Source: Histoplasma ohiense (lineage: Eukaryota > Ascomycota > Eurotiomycetes > Onygenales > Ajellomycetaceae). From it: 64,000 bases of DNA. Positions within the stretch are counted from its first letter, which is position 1. Every line of letters begins with the position of its first letter. The stretch spans positions 997,001-1,061,000 of the forward strand of contig JAEVHH010000005.1 of the NCBI GenBank assembly GCA_017607445.1, in the 5' to 3' direction. The notes under the pieces are model-generated. The model did not search any database. It saw nothing but the letters and a program-made list of their open reading frames with translations, and had not been told where the DNA came from. Below, piece after piece: positions 11,077-23,146 of the stretch. A program made the position numbers and the translations under genes.

Positions 11077-12038
11077 ATGGCTTTCCGTCTACCTACACAT
11101 CTTCCGCAAAGGCACCAGCCCTACACTGGTGCCCCTCAACCTTCCAGCTTGGAGATCAGATCTGCAGTTGCGAACCCCCAAAATCCCCATCAACAGCATC
11201 ACCACCACCACCACCACCACCACCAACAACAGCAGCAGGAACAGCAACAGCAGGAACAGGAACAACAACAGCATGAAGTTGAAGAATCGACAGAATGGGT
11301 CCTCTTTTCCCCATCTCAAACCGGCTCCACTACGGCCCGCACCCATACCACCTCTACTGAAAAGACACCCCGCACAGCTGGCCTGTCGCAAGTCAGTGAT
11401 TTTGGCTCACTGGACTCTCCACAATCCCAATCCGAAGATGATGAACTTGATGATGACCAGTTGGAAGATGATACCACAGAGCTTGACAGCCTGGATGATG
11501 GTCTACATGCCTTTCGTGAGCCTTCTGGATACAGGATGATATCTACTGAAGCAGCCCCTCATGATTCCGCCATTCTCCCAACACATGATGGCCTAGGTAT
11601 GTTTGCCCCTTCGAGTCAAGATGTACAGGATCAGCTCTGGCAACATGAACAACACAATCCGCGACGAAGAAGAGAGGGAAAACATAGAAGGCGGTCTAAT
11701 GAACAGAAACAACTGGAGACTATGGAAGAAATCCAGGCTCGTGAGATTGAGTATGACAGATGGCGGCGGATTGAGCAGTGGAGGACGGAACAAAGTCGAG
11801 CGTTGTTGCAGGAGTTTGAGAAAGAGACAAGGTGGAGAAGAAATAGCCGGGCTGGTCACACTGATGAAAGGTTAGTGGCTCGACAGGCTCTTGGAAGCGG
11901 GACTTGGGAAATCGATCTGGAAACGAACACCCGCGATCTTGGTGCTCAAGACGCCCGACCGAGCCAGGCTGGAGAGTTGCAGGACGATGATGATGGTGGT
12001 GGTGGTGGTGGTGGTGGTGGTGGTGGTGGTGGTGGTGG

Positions 12039-12076
<38 letters not shown>

Positions 12077-13242
12077 ACGATGAGTCGTTCTGGAGGAGGA
12101 TCACACGGAAAGTAATTCAGGACTTAATCGGCATCGACCACTCTTTGCTTTCGGTCATCTTAGGGGAATCACTTGTGCCGGAGCAAAGAGAGCAAGATGG
12201 AAGGTCTACGCTAAACGAGCTCAGCGACACCACATCAAATCGCTTGCACGAGCCTTTGAATATGGGCGGAGTCATGAAAGCCGTGGATGATGCCCCACTA
12301 ACTGGCGATTATTGGCATGAAAGACTCCTGGAGCGTATTGCTCGCGAGTTGGGCATTTTGGTCCATCAGCTATGCGAACATCCGGGTGCTTTCAGCACTT
12401 ATGTTCGTTCTTCTGCATCTATTTCAAAACAGTATGCTGGCATACCCATTATTTCCCCACCTCCTTCGACTACCATATCATCTATCCCACCCCCTCAAAG
12501 CTCGTCAAATAACACAACATCCAATCCTGCGTCGACATATTCTCCCCATTACGAATTCGGCCCCACCCTCAAGGACGCAGTTACCTCTGCATTTGAAATT
12601 GGAGAAGAAGCACCCCTCTCTCCTTACAACCTAAATACCCAGCCCGTGCCATCAGCAGCCGCAGGCCAACTCCCTTCAAGCTGCGAAGCCATCTCAGAAA
12701 CCTCTCGCCTGGAGCGCGAGCGCGAGTACTGGGAACGCGAACTAGATGTCAAAATGGTCTTCCACTTTCTCCGCAACCGCTTCATCAGAAATATTCCCTT
12801 CACAAGCGATAACGAGAAAAACACATCTTCACTCCGTCGCAGCTCTGCCACCTCTCTCTCAACTCTTCCGATTGATGAGCAGGACCCATCACACCGCGCT
12901 GCCATAATTCGGCAACACCATCCCCTCGTCGCGCGCGCCCATGCCCGTTCCCAATCTCAAAGTCAACGGAGCATGGCCCGGCAGCAAGCGCAACGGTCCT
13001 CAACATCTGTCTCTGGTTCTTCCGTGGCAGGACCCATCAGTCCCCTCCTGCGCCATCGCATCCGCCACCCCAGCTCCAGTTGTACAAGCCAAAACGCTAG
13101 GATGCCTGTGGTCTCGGGGAACCGGACGATGGCAGGTGGTAGCGGGTCGAGTCGACATTACTGGGATATCGGGGGCAGTGTGGGAAGCGGAAGTGTGGTC
13201 GTTTCCGCGGTTGGGGGCACGGGGACTTGGGTGGATGTTTAA
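11077..13242 (+). CDS. low-complexity conserved fungal protein of unknown function (His, Gln, Gly and Ala tracts)
   Basis: A single exon of 721 residues starting at an ideal context (caccATGgc). I do not recognise a named domain. From the N-terminus: a run of nine His followed by Gln/Glu repeats (about residues 41-67); an acidic stretch rich in Asp/Glu (about 118-145); a basic-charged helical region EEIQAREIEYDRWRRIEQW (about 226-244); about 15 Gly then 12 Ala encoded by pure GGT and GCT codons (11995-12075); a more ordered block with FWRRITRKVIQDLIGIDHSL and YWHERLLERIARELGILVHQ; and a Ser-rich tail. The two ordered blocks are the best candidates for a conserved core. No signal peptide or membrane segment. 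The composition suits a nuclear or scaffold protein, but that is a guess. Confidence 0.75.
11197..11272 (+). repeat. CAC/CAG-type triplet repeat inside coding sequence
   Basis: Consecutive CAC/CAT codons (nine His) followed by CAA/CAG/GAA codons encode a His-Gln/Glu tract in the 721-residue protein. Confidence 0.9.
11995..12075 (+). repeat. (GGT)15(GCT)12 compound microsatellite in coding sequence
   Basis: Fifteen GGT codons switch abruptly to twelve GCT codons with no interruption, encoding poly-Gly then poly-Ala. Length variation in threes would keep the frame. Confidence 0.95.
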
Positions 13243-14690
13243 GAACGATGTTTGATTTTATATTATGATGGTGATCCGAGATGGAGTTTTAGTTTTTTGG
13301 GTCCTCTCTCCGAAGCTGTCCCTGATTGCGGTCCGAATTCACTGCGAGCCTAGTCATTATAGCAACAACAGCTCATGCTGTATAACGCTGTTTACACTGT
13401 TGGAGGATGCTGGGGCATGGTAGATGCAGGCGTTTACAAGGAAGGGGAGAGTTGTGGGATAGATGGACGAGTTTATTCGAGGCTTTTTAAATAAAAGGAA
13501 AATATGAGAGGGCAAAGGGTGAAAAAGCCTAACTGTCATCCCGCTTTAACTTCCCTTTCCGCCCTCTCCCAGCCCGATTCATTCCCATATAGTATAAAAA
13601 CATATTCTTACTACCTGCGAACGACGTCGTTTCCTCCTTGTGACTCATATATATTATAAGTCGGCATGGAAGGCGGGTAGGATTGCGATTGAGCGAGGAA
13701 AGAGAATTATATGCGGCTGGTTTTATACATTTTATCATTATACATTTTTCCCTAAGCATGCATGCAGAATCAAACTAACTGCACATCTGTCTAGATAGGC
13801 GGGCTAATTAGTGACAGAGAGATATATCATTGCTACTACCACGCTGCCACTTCAATTAATTGATATTCATCTGAGAACAGCCTTGAACCTAAACCAGTGC
13901 TCACTACCTACTACCTACCTGCCAACATTGAGATATGAAAAAGCAAGAGGATGAAGTGAAGATTTGCTTTGGGTTTGGTCTAATCCCAGGTTTCTCTCTG
14001 AGTGATTGTGTATACAGGTTACAACATAGGTAAAACAAATCAGATTCCTCACAGATTGACTGAGGAGCTAGGAATTATTATTATTTTTTTTTTTCTCAAG
14101 ATATATATTCATAGGCTAGCAGTAGGATGGCTAGCGAATATATTGGACTTTCCAGTGTAAATCTCTAACATCGTACATATCTATGAAAGAATAATATTCG
14201 CTGGTCAGGATCATGCCTAAGTCATTCGAATGTATGTATGTGAGATGCGTTCATTGCAGAGGGTTGGTTATATGGGCTGATAGATTTGTTGTTTTTGCCC
14301 ATGTGGCTAAAGAGGGAGGAAGAAAGGTAGATTTGTTTCTACATTCTGGAACAATTAAAATTTAAGGTATCTGCGGGAATACAGTGGTATCCGTGGTCAT
14401 TGAATACTCATGAAAGTGCCGTGGATTCGTGGATGGGCTACTACTTTCTGATACGGATATCCGGTGCGAAAATTATACCAGGAGACCCACTCATTATGGA
14501 TGTGCAGAAGCCATGCTTCCGTGAGCAAACAATCATATTCTAATTCCATCGTACATAGAACAATCGTCTGTTTTGTTGGATTTTTTTTTTTTTTCTTCAA
14601 TCGCGTAGATTCATGTCATAAAACAAGGAACTAAAAAACAGGAGGAAAAAAAAACAAAAATGCACCATTTCTTCCCATTTATTAAAAGAT
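13243..14690. other. gene-free spacer between convergent genes
   Basis: The 3' flanks of the low-complexity protein gene and of RPL10. AT-rich with several T runs (near 14080 and 14580) and short CTACCTAC-type repeats near 13905. No gene recognised. Confidence 0.5.
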
Positions 14691-15680
14691 CTACGCTTGC
14701 GACAGATTTTCATAGGCCTCTGGGAATCGCTTCATGTTCTCCTCAATGTTGCCCTTATTTCTCAAGAACTGCACGTAGGCACCATCAATCTTAACACGCC
14801 CCTCTTGTCTGAGACGGATGTACTCCTCCCTTCTGAGTGGGGTGAAGCCCCAGTTCTTGCTGACGATGATCTTCTGGCGACCAGGGAATTTGTACATGGA
14901 GCGGCGGAGAGCCTCGACCGCGGTGGCACGGTGGGTATCACGGGTGCGAACACTGAGGAGGATCTGGCCAATATTGACACGAGCGACAATGCCGTTAGGC
15001 TTACCGAAAGCGCCACGCATACCGGTTTGGAGTCTATCGGCTCCAGCACACGACAACATCTTGTTGATACGGACGACGTGATACGGGTGGGCGCGGACGC
15101 GGAGGTGGAAACCTTCTTTACCGGCAACCTTGACGAGGTACCTAGATTGGTAATATGGCATCAGTAAAAAAATATCATTATACGTGGGGGTCGGTTGGTG
15201 GTGGTAGAGGGCTTACTTGTTGGCGCAAATACGGGCAGCTTCAAGAGCTTCAGAGCTCAGCTGTTCGTACTCGTTGGACACCATGTGTACGCATAGAGGG
15301 AACTCATCGACATTGGCCTTCTTGCGGCCAAGATCGAAGATACGGATCTTAGGATCGGGTACACCGCGGTTGAAGCGGGATTTGGGATATGGCTAAAACA
15401 GAGTATTAGCATTTCATATTTAAATTTCCGGTCCCATTTAATTTTTCAGAAAAGTCAGTCAATAATTCCCCCGTCACATCACAGGCTCAAATATCCCACA
15501 CGGGTAATCGAAGCAGCAGTTATTGATGGTTTCTTTCTTTGCAGGCGGGTGTGCGAAGTTTCGCCTTTTCTTTCCCCACAACGATATTCATGTCGAAAAT
15601 CAAAAACCAGGAGTGAGAAAAAAGCAGCGCCGTACCTTGTTCTTGCAGTAGCGGTAACATCTGGCTGGACGACGTGCCAT
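14691..15680 (-). CDS. rpl10: 60S ribosomal protein L10 (uL16)
   Basis: Exons 15636-15680, 15217-15392 and 14691-15141 (minus) give 223 residues. Exon 1 reads MARRPARCYRYCKNK and exon 2 starts PYPKSRFNRGVPDPKIRIFD. Exon 3 carries the highly conserved body, including RAHPYHVVRINKMLSCAGAD and GRVKIDGAYVQFLRNKGNI. uL16 completes the peptidyl-transferase side of the 60S subunit and is loaded late in the cytoplasm. Introns are 243 and 75 bp. The second lies within a Lys codon (AA|G), which fixes the boundary to 15217/15141. Two overlapping AGCCCTAA boxes lie about 155 bp upstream. Full length for the family. Confidence 0.97.
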
Positions 15681-16573
15681 TTTATCGGATGGTCAATGGG
15701 AATGACTGCACTTCCTGCGAACTCGATGGTACGTGAGAGGCAGCCAGGTCGATAGTCGTCGTCGTGGAAGAAGTTCTGGCTAAGTATTGCGAGTTTTGAT
15801 TTCCAAGCATTGGCGCTAGTGATATCACATGACGAAGCCCTAAGCCCTAATGTCCCTAAATAAGACCGTTTGGTGGCGAATGAATTACTAATTTGACGAG
15901 TCACTGGAGAAACGATATAAATCAATCCGGATAAGCCATTTGTGCTGCTGAAGACTCGGGAACGAAACTCAAATATGCTTGTTGGACTCTGGCTCCTTAT
16001 GGTCATGCTTCACCAAGTGTCACATTGATTGGTTCAAAAACCGCAGAGACAAATGTTGTTTTGCCACTCTTGGGTGACCCCTGATCCGAACCTACGGAGC
16101 ATAACATGGCTGCGTACCAACATCCGTGGCGATTCAATAGTGTAATTATTATCCGACGTATCTTTTGCTTGGGTTTGTACGCTCAGGTGATAAATAAAAA
16201 GTAGAAGAATCAGGAACATACAGCGAGTATTTCGTCCAAGTAGTACAAGTCTTCCAAGTGATCGGATTTTGGCTTCACAGTATTTGCTTTTCTGGAGCTG
16301 CATTTGTTGGCATTATGTCTATTTGGATGCATTTTCATTTCCTCATTTTCAGTTTTTCTCAAACCAGGCTAGTAGCTCAGGTACGGTTCAGTACATACAC
16401 AGGCTCAAACAGGATTATAACAAAAACTGAAGTCACCGTTCAACCCCTACGAGTGGCTAACCACACAGCAGCGTCTGACAAGACGCTCGCTACGCTTCAA
16501 CTCCAAAGGCAATGGCAGTGGTAGCAACCTCCCGCCTGAACACAGAGCATCCCATCACTCGCACGATTTTCAC
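15681..16573. other. spacer between rpl10 and rpl30
   Basis: Contains the rpl10 promoter (AGCCCTAA pair listed separately) and the 3' region of rpl30. Minus-strand frames here are not supported as genes. Confidence 0.5.
15836..15850 (+). promoter_or_regulatory. two overlapping AGCCCTAA boxes (Tbf1-type) upstream of rpl10
   Basis: AGCCCTAAGCCCTAA contains two copies of ARCCCTAA sharing one base, about 155 bp upstream of the rpl10 ATG. A near copy (TCCCTAAA) follows at about 15853. ARCCCTAA is the telomere-like site bound by Tbf1 at ribosomal protein genes in several ascomycetes. Use here is inferred. Confidence 0.5.
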
Positions 16574-17501
16574 TTAAGCAGTGGTGCCACTGAGGATATC
16601 GGAGTCACCGGCATCCAAGATAGCCATGGTGGAGCACCTGAAGAGCTTTCCACACGCAGTTCCAAGTTCGATCTAAAATGGAAGGAGGAAAATATTTCCC
16701 GCAAATTCCATTCCCGCAATCGGGGGAGGAAAACGCGGAAAAATAAAAGATTTCGATGGTTAGCGCCTTGGTCAATACCCTCCGAAGCTTTTGTAGATGT
16801 TGCGGGGAGACATGATATAGCTTCTTCGCTGGGTAGAACATGACTACATGTGCCCGATCCTGCTCATAGATCTCGAACTCGACTCAACTCCCACATGTGT
16901 ATCTTGGCTCTTAGCGCTCTACATCACCTGTTGCCTTGTTGAAAGGAAGCTGTGGTCTTGAGCTGAGTCGAGGCGAGGCGAGCCGGCGAATGAAGCATGT
17001 AGGAAAGGATATGGGGACGAAGGCAAAGGGAAGTAGTATGGGATTTAGTTTTATCTTACGTTGTTGCCGGAGAAATGGTGGACACTGGTCTTAGAAAGCA
17101 TCGAGTAGTCTGTAGAAACGAAGAAAGTATTGTCAGACAAAATTCTTGGAGCGCATCAACCGCAAAACGAAAATAATACTGTAGACGATAGTTCTTACAT
17201 TCGAGCTCACTCTTGCGAAGAGGAGGAGTGTTGCCAGCAATAATGACGAGCTTGGCCTTGCCAGAGCGAAGGGACTTCAGGGTAGACTTGTAGCCCAGGG
17301 TGACTATCCAATGAAACGGGAATAAAATTAGTTAGCCCCCGAGTCCATCCAAAGTGATGAGAAAGGTAAGTCCTTGAATTGATCGCCTTCGCAATTATTT
17401 ATTTCAAACCGCAGAGTGCACTCACCCTTGCCGGACTTCATCACAAGCGCAAGGCGCGAGTTGATGTTGTCGGCGCTCTTCTTAGCCTTCTTTGGTGCCA
17501 T
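16574..17501 (-). CDS. rpl30: 60S ribosomal protein L30 (eL30)
   Basis: Four exons (17426-17501, 17199-17303, 17060-17109, 16574-16672, minus) give 109 residues, the usual eL30 length. The joined protein reads MAPKKAKKSADNINSRLALV, then VTLGYKSTLKSLRSGKAKLV, IIAGNTPPLRKSELEYYSML, HHFSGNNIELGTACGKLFRC and ends DSDILSGTTA. It binds 25S rRNA in the 60S subunit. In budding yeast L30 represses splicing of its own transcript. The introns here (122, 89 and 387 bp) include a long last intron, but I see no clear copy of the L30-binding kink-turn by eye. Same strand as rpl10, 0.9 kb away; separate promoters. Confidence 0.97.
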
Positions 17502-19475
17502 CGTAACGCGTTAGAAATTCCAGGAGGGCTTTCTAAAGGGAGATAATGTAAACTGATAAATTTTTGCGCTCCGGCACGGAATTGAGATTGAAGGATTGAA
17601 GTTGCGGTGGGTTTGCTCCAGCGAATTTTCGAACGAATTTCTATTGTGGGCTTAAATATCGGAATAGTGTTTTTCCGTGGCAGAGAAACTTCCCATGACA
17701 AGTGCTTTTTCATTCCAAGATTTCATTCACCAGGAAACCCGATGGTATTGACAATAATACATTATTGTTTAATATCCTATCCAGGGAATTTCAGTAGCCT
17801 CATATTGTCTGGCGTGCTACGTTCCGATGGGTGCTGATCCGTCTTCAGCTTCCTCTGCAGATTTCACCCAGGCAGGGACTTACATGATGACTGTTAACAC
17901 AATATCGTATGCTAACGAGTTACGCATCCACGGGGATAACTTTGCAAACGCAATCTGCGCTAATAACTTCAGAATCATAATGTTCAAGGCCATGATCACA
18001 ATTGACGAAGAAACTCGGGGGCGAAGCCAGCACCAACACTCTCAATTAGGCAAACGCTGAAATGGGACGTGCGTTTGATTTAACCTTGACCTCTTGATGA
18101 TTATCTTCCTCTGAGGGGTCCTCTGATTATTTCCATCTGGGGAATTCTAGAGTTGGACTTGATATTTCGAGTGAGTTGATACTCCAAAGGATGGATCCAA
18201 AGGTATAAGGGTGAGTGAATACTACTTATAACAGCAAAGAGATCATCTCTCTCGGCTCATCTTTGGTAGGAGATAGGCAGGATCTAGGTATCATTGCTTC
18301 ACAGTACAGTTTGGCGTGCTTACCAGCTGGAGATATGGTGGAGAGGCAAACCAAGTTCCAAAAGTTGTTAAGGCCGGGAAGTTGAGAGAACCAAACTCTT
18401 CGCCGAGCGGGTGGTACCTCACTGAGAAACGTAACTCTCTGTCGGTTTCGATTTTGAATGACTGACTTGTGTTGGATTTATTTTAGATTAAGGCTCATCG
18501 TGGGCCTCAACCAGGGCACCATTCAAAACAGAGTAGCGTTCATGCAGGAATTAATTAAGTGGCGCGGCCCGTTGGGCTAAGATATGAGATCGGGTCGCAA
18601 TGAGGCGAGCAACCAGTACAATGAGGAAACGAAATAGTCCACAGTATGCTCAACAGGTTGAAGCCCTGGAAAAGCAACCTGAACTTGATACGTCGGAATA
18701 AAATTGGAGTTGATAGTAAGGGCAACCGTGTTACAGAAGACTGCAGCAGGGATCAGCGAGTGTGAAAATCCACCAGGGCGTCTAAAGCCAGCCCCGAAGG
18801 TACGGCCGCAGGGGATAGGCAGTATGTACGTGCAGCAAACTGTGAGCTGACTTGTCAACAAAACGGTTAGGTGCCTGTAGATGTCACAGCGGAAGGTTTT
18901 GAATGAAGGTCTGGAGATCGTAATAATCCCGAACCAGAATAGCGTGCCAAGCGGGAGGGCTAGAATGGTGCGGAGATTACCATGTACCGCGTATTGTTCA
19001 CGTTCAGTACGGCCCGTACATCAACCTTGTTGGGTATTGCTGGGGAGACCAAGCAAAATGGGAGTATTGATCGCGTATGGGCTGCGTACCAGCCAAGTAA
19101 TAACTTAGACTTGATGAGATCAACGTCTTGTCTCGAGACAACAACAACCAACTATTTTTTTAAAAAAAAATTTAAGTGAAAGACACCCTCCATCATTGAT
19201 TCTTATATACCTGCTGGTCATTCACCAAGTCACGGTACTAGCCATCGTCTGTCCGTTCTTTATTGATTTTCAGCAGGCGCTCTCGGGATATTTTTACTCT
19301 TGAAACTCTGGTGTCCGTCTCACAGCCTCGATATTCGTCCCCCAATTGACCACAGCCCCCCACGGACATCATTTCAGCCTTGAAAAGCCACCGTTTTGAT
19401 CAGGGCTGCGTTGGTATTTTTGCAAACTCATGTGTTAAGACGAGCTGTTCATATCTACTTTATCATCACGGCGCC
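17502..19475. other. 2-kb spacer between divergent rpl30 and the coiled-coil gene
   Basis: No supported gene. A minus-strand frame around 18577-18970 stays open for about 120 codons without a convincing start or known family. A T7-A9 junction lies at 19155-19170. Confidence 0.45.
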
Positions 19476-21532
19476 ATGTCGAGCACTGCAAGAAAGACCT
19501 CATACGGCGGAAGTGGTCACAAATCCTCAACCGTGGACTCTGCAACAACCCCTCCACCTACACGATCGCCCTCGCATTCGACCCAGTCTTCAGTGAATGG
19601 TGTTGGACGGTCCACACCTACAAGGCACTCTCCTAGCCCTGTCTCCGCTCGAGCAGCAGCACGTAAACCCGGCGCGGGTCGATCCAACCTCAGTATGAGT
19701 TCTGTTCCCAGAACGCTCTCAAGTCCCTCAGATGATGATGCGAGAGCCCAGAATACCGCCCTCATTGATGAACTGAAAGAACAGGTTCAGAAAGCCGAAA
19801 CTGTCTCAGATCAGTACCGAAAACAACTCGGCGTTCTGCAACTGCGACTTGATGAGGCGGTTAGTGAACAGGGAAGATTAGAAGAGCAAGCACATGAAAA
19901 GGACAGCGCATTAGGTGCGCTCCAGGCAGAAGTTAAAGAATTGACGAGGCAAATTCGCGATCTAGAGCAAGCTCATGAGACGGAGCGGATAGCCATGGCA
20001 AAGGAGAAGGAGCAGCAAGCGAAAAGGGAGGAGGATTTGGAGTCTACAATCCAACGTCTGAAAGAGACCATTGCGCAGAAGGAATTTCGTATCAATGTGG
20101 AGAATGAACGCAACGTGTCCAGGTCGCGTAAGTTTCCCTATTTATAAATGAATTAGTGCTTTCTGCGGTTGTTGACTCCCAATTTTTTTGTTATTTTTTT
20201 TTTATAGCGAGCTTTCGAAATAGAGCTTCCGCAGATCTCGAAAATGGACAATTTGCCCCGTCTTCCCAGCTCCAACGCAGCCCTTCCCGAAACAATTCAA
20301 AATTGATTTTGCAAAAGGATAAACTAATTGAATCTCTGAGACTCGAGTTAGCGGAAGCCCAGATAAAACTTGTCGAAATGGAAAACTTGGGTGGTGGTCG
20401 CCAACACGATCTGGAGCGCGAGCTTTTGGAAGCTAGAATGGCAAACGCTCGCCTGATGGAGGACAATGAGAGTTACCAGCTTCTCCTGAGCGAGAAAACA
20501 TTAAACGGAGACTTCTCCAAAGGAGATTTCATGCATGAAAACAACCAAGGAAACCAACAAGTAGGCAATGGACTCGGATCGCTCGCGGATGAGCTTGAGT
20601 CGGTTGGCGAAGGTGGAGGTGCTGATTCCCGTCGGCGACTCGAAGCAGAGGTCAAATCCCTCAAAGATCAAAATAAGGCTTTGAGTCTCTATATTGAAAG
20701 GATCATAGGGCGCCTGCTACAAACTGAGGGATTTGAGCATATTTTGGACAAAAATGACACTGATCCTTCGACCTCGCTCTCGAGCAAGCAGGCAAATACT
20801 GAAAAAGATCTGCCTCCGCCGCCCCTGTCAGACAAGGTAGAAGGAGCTGGGACATCATTCCTCCAAAGAGCAAAATCCGTTGTGTCGGGGCAAGCTACTC
20901 GGCCAAAACCCAAACCGCGGACAATGAGTAATCTTACACAGGGCCTGATCCATCAACCCCAGCTTGAGACCCATCCTACGATGAATGAGAATCCGGATAC
21001 CGCACCAAGTATCCCTCTAGGACGTTCACGGACAATGCACCGGAGGTCCCGTTCAGATCAAGCAGACGGCACCGCTGCCGCCGTCGTAGGTCAGATGTAC
21101 CGTGGTCCTTCTTCCAATGGTCCTCTCAGTCCTGGGATCAGTCCAACACTTTCATCGGGGCAAGGACCGTTCTTCGCCTCAAGCATAGCGTCAAAACGAG
21201 CTTCTGTCCCCGTCGGTTCCATCTCGAGCAGAACCCACGATCGGGGATTGAGTAGCACTCCTAGCGTGTCGAGCGATCGCAGCGGTGAGGTCGGCTCAAG
21301 TGAAAGCACATCCAGCCCTTCACGCTCCAGCCCGGGTATGAATAACTACACCGGCGCAGTGATGACACAAAATAAATTGCGGCCTTTGCGCCTTGTTCAG
21401 GAAAACAAGGAGCTTGAAGGTGGTGACCAGGCCGATGAAGACGCACGCAAGAAAGCGAATCGTGGAAGCTGGATCTCCTGGTTCAATCGTCCTGGGCAAA
21501 CCGATTCTCCAAATGTCACTTCGCCCACCTAA
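19476..21532 (+). CDS. coiled-coil protein (fungal 'M protein repeat'-like), function unknown
   Basis: Exons 19476-20127 and 20208-21532 give 658 residues. The ATG at 19476 (gcgccATGtc) was preferred over the in-frame position at 19380 because of context and because the extra leader looks like 5' UTR. N-terminus: Ser/Thr/Pro-rich, disordered (1-85). Then a long coiled coil (about 88-220) with LIDELKEQVQKAETVSDQYR and LRLDEAVSEQGRLEEQAHEK, continuing after the intron as KLIESLRLELAEAQIKLVEM and LEAEVKSLKDQNKALSLYIE. The C-terminal half is disordered and Ser-rich and ends in a short conserved-looking GSWISWFNR. Such proteins are annotated in Aspergillus as M protein repeat proteins. A cytoskeletal or septal scaffold is possible but unproven. 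Confidence 0.8.
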
Positions 21533-22415
21533 TTCGACCATTTTAACCACAAAATCATGCGTCATGGGTATGCTATTCTTGGACAACGTTATACATATTG
21601 GATTTTCTTCTCGCGATCCCATTTACGACCCCTTTGAGACGATGGATGTTTCATAGTTTCTCATCTCATTTACATACACTGATTTTTCTTCCCATCTGAC
21701 TTGGCTTTTTTGAAATTTAAACCTCGCCATGTCGAGATCATCTGAGTACACCATATTTGATATTAATTTCCTTATCGAGGCAGATCTTTCAAGGCTGAAG
21801 ACTATATGAATATACCAGTTAATATGTCAGGTGAATTCCATGCTGTGGTGTTAGCTAGGACTCATTGCAAGCTGTGCGCGTTCACCTACGTTTTTATGTT
21901 ATTTTGCTTTTCTTTGCCCTAACGAAATGTTTTGGATCCTTGCGTGTTTTGATGTTTCTTTTTATAAATTTCATACCCCCCTTCTGTGTCACCATCCCAG
22001 CTTTGATCTATGAATCATCATTTACGATTGGCCGTCCTTCACTTCGAATTTGTAACTATCTAGAGCGGTAAATTGCCTAGTGCATATCTCTCAAAACTCA
22101 TGTCGTGGCATCCAACTCCTCACCACCAAAACCAGTGCTTTGTATCTAGTTGGTTATTCTTCAGTGTAGATATTGGTGTTATTATATATACAAGCCCCTT
22201 ACCTTCCACTGTGTCATGTGCATATTTTATTGTGTTCTTCCCGCAGTCTATTTCTGCGAGTAGCCAGCCCTTGACTGTGAAAAGGGCAGATTTCATATCA
22301 CGTGATTTATAGACAGCTCATTCCCGTCTGGCTAGCAATATCACCAATATTGATATTACACCTCACAACGAATTTCCACCAGAAGCCTGCAGCACACGAA
22401 ATACGCACAGCCAAG
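21533..22415. other. spacer between the coiled-coil gene and ret3
   Basis: AT-rich. Holds the 3' region of one gene and the promoter of the next. No gene recognised. Confidence 0.5.
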
Positions 22416-23146
22416 ATGCCGACCCCGATATCACTGTTTTCTGTCAATGCAATCCTTATAATGTCCACGGATGACTCATCAAGGATCTTCGCGAAGTACT
22501 ACTCCCCTCCACACCCTCCTACCGGTATACCAGCCAACTCCTCAGACTATCCTGGCGCAAACCCGTATCCCACCGTGAAGGACCAGAAATCGTTCGAAAA
22601 GGGCCTATTAGAGAAGACTGCCAAGCAAACCAGTGATATCATCTTGTATGACAATCGGGTCGTTGTGTTCAAGACGGAAGGCGACGTGATGTTGTATGTT
22701 GTTGGCGGAGCGGAGGAAAACGAGGTTCTGCTGTACAATGTTGTCATTGCGCTAAGAGATTCGTTGAACATTTTGCTACGGTATGTATAAAAATTGTATT
22801 TCCTTTCCTCTCTCCTCTCTCCTCTCTCCTCTCTCCCAGGCTTTTTGTTTGTTCGAAAGTAAACTGACCGGGCTGGTGTCCTATTTCCGCACGTTCTTAT
22901 AGATCCGGTGTCGACAAGCGCAGCATTATCGAAAACTACGACCTTGTGTCGCTAGCCGTTGACGAGATTGTAGACGATGGCATCTTCCTTGAAACGGATG
23001 CTGTACACATTGCCTCGCGTGTCAGCCGTGCTCCGGCGCAGGATGTCCCAAATATGAAGGGAATCGATTTGTCGGAACAGGGCTTGTTGAATGCTTGGGA
23101 GTTTGGCAAGAGGCGGCTTGCGGAACAGTTGCGGCATGGCTTGTGA
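22416..23146 (+). CDS. ret3: coatomer subunit zeta (zeta-COP)
   Basis: Exons 22416-22780 and 22903-23146 give 202 residues. The N-terminal longin-like fold is clear from SLFSVNAILIMSTDDSSRIF, AKYYSPP and VVVFKTEGDVMLYVVGGAEE. After the intron come SGVDKRSIIENYDLVSLAVD and DDGIFLETDAVHIASRV. Zeta-COP pairs with gamma-COP in the cargo-binding F-subcomplex of the COPI coat, acting in Golgi-to-ER retrieval. The splice within Arg (CG|A) restores the family sequence. The 122-bp intron carries a 7-bp CTCTCTC tandem repeat ending in CAG, which could offer a second acceptor. Length is close to fungal homologues. Confidence 0.95.
22807..22838 (+). repeat. 7-bp pyrimidine tandem repeat in the ret3 intron
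   Basis: About four tandem copies of a CTCTCTC-type heptamer form a pure pyrimidine tract within the intron, ending at a CAG. Confidence 0.8.

Noticed and set aside
11195..11240. CAC/CAG triplets considered as a CRISPR-like or satellite array
   Set aside because: They are an in-frame His/Gln codon run inside a protein gene; no spacers exist. CRISPR is not expected in a fungal genome.
14697..15167. 156-codon plus-strand frame
   Set aside because: It is the antisense shadow of the rpl10 last exon.
18577..18970. Minus-strand frame open for about 120 codons with hydrophobic stretches
   Set aside because: No convincing start, no splice-supported extension and no family that I recognise. Left as gene-free spacer.
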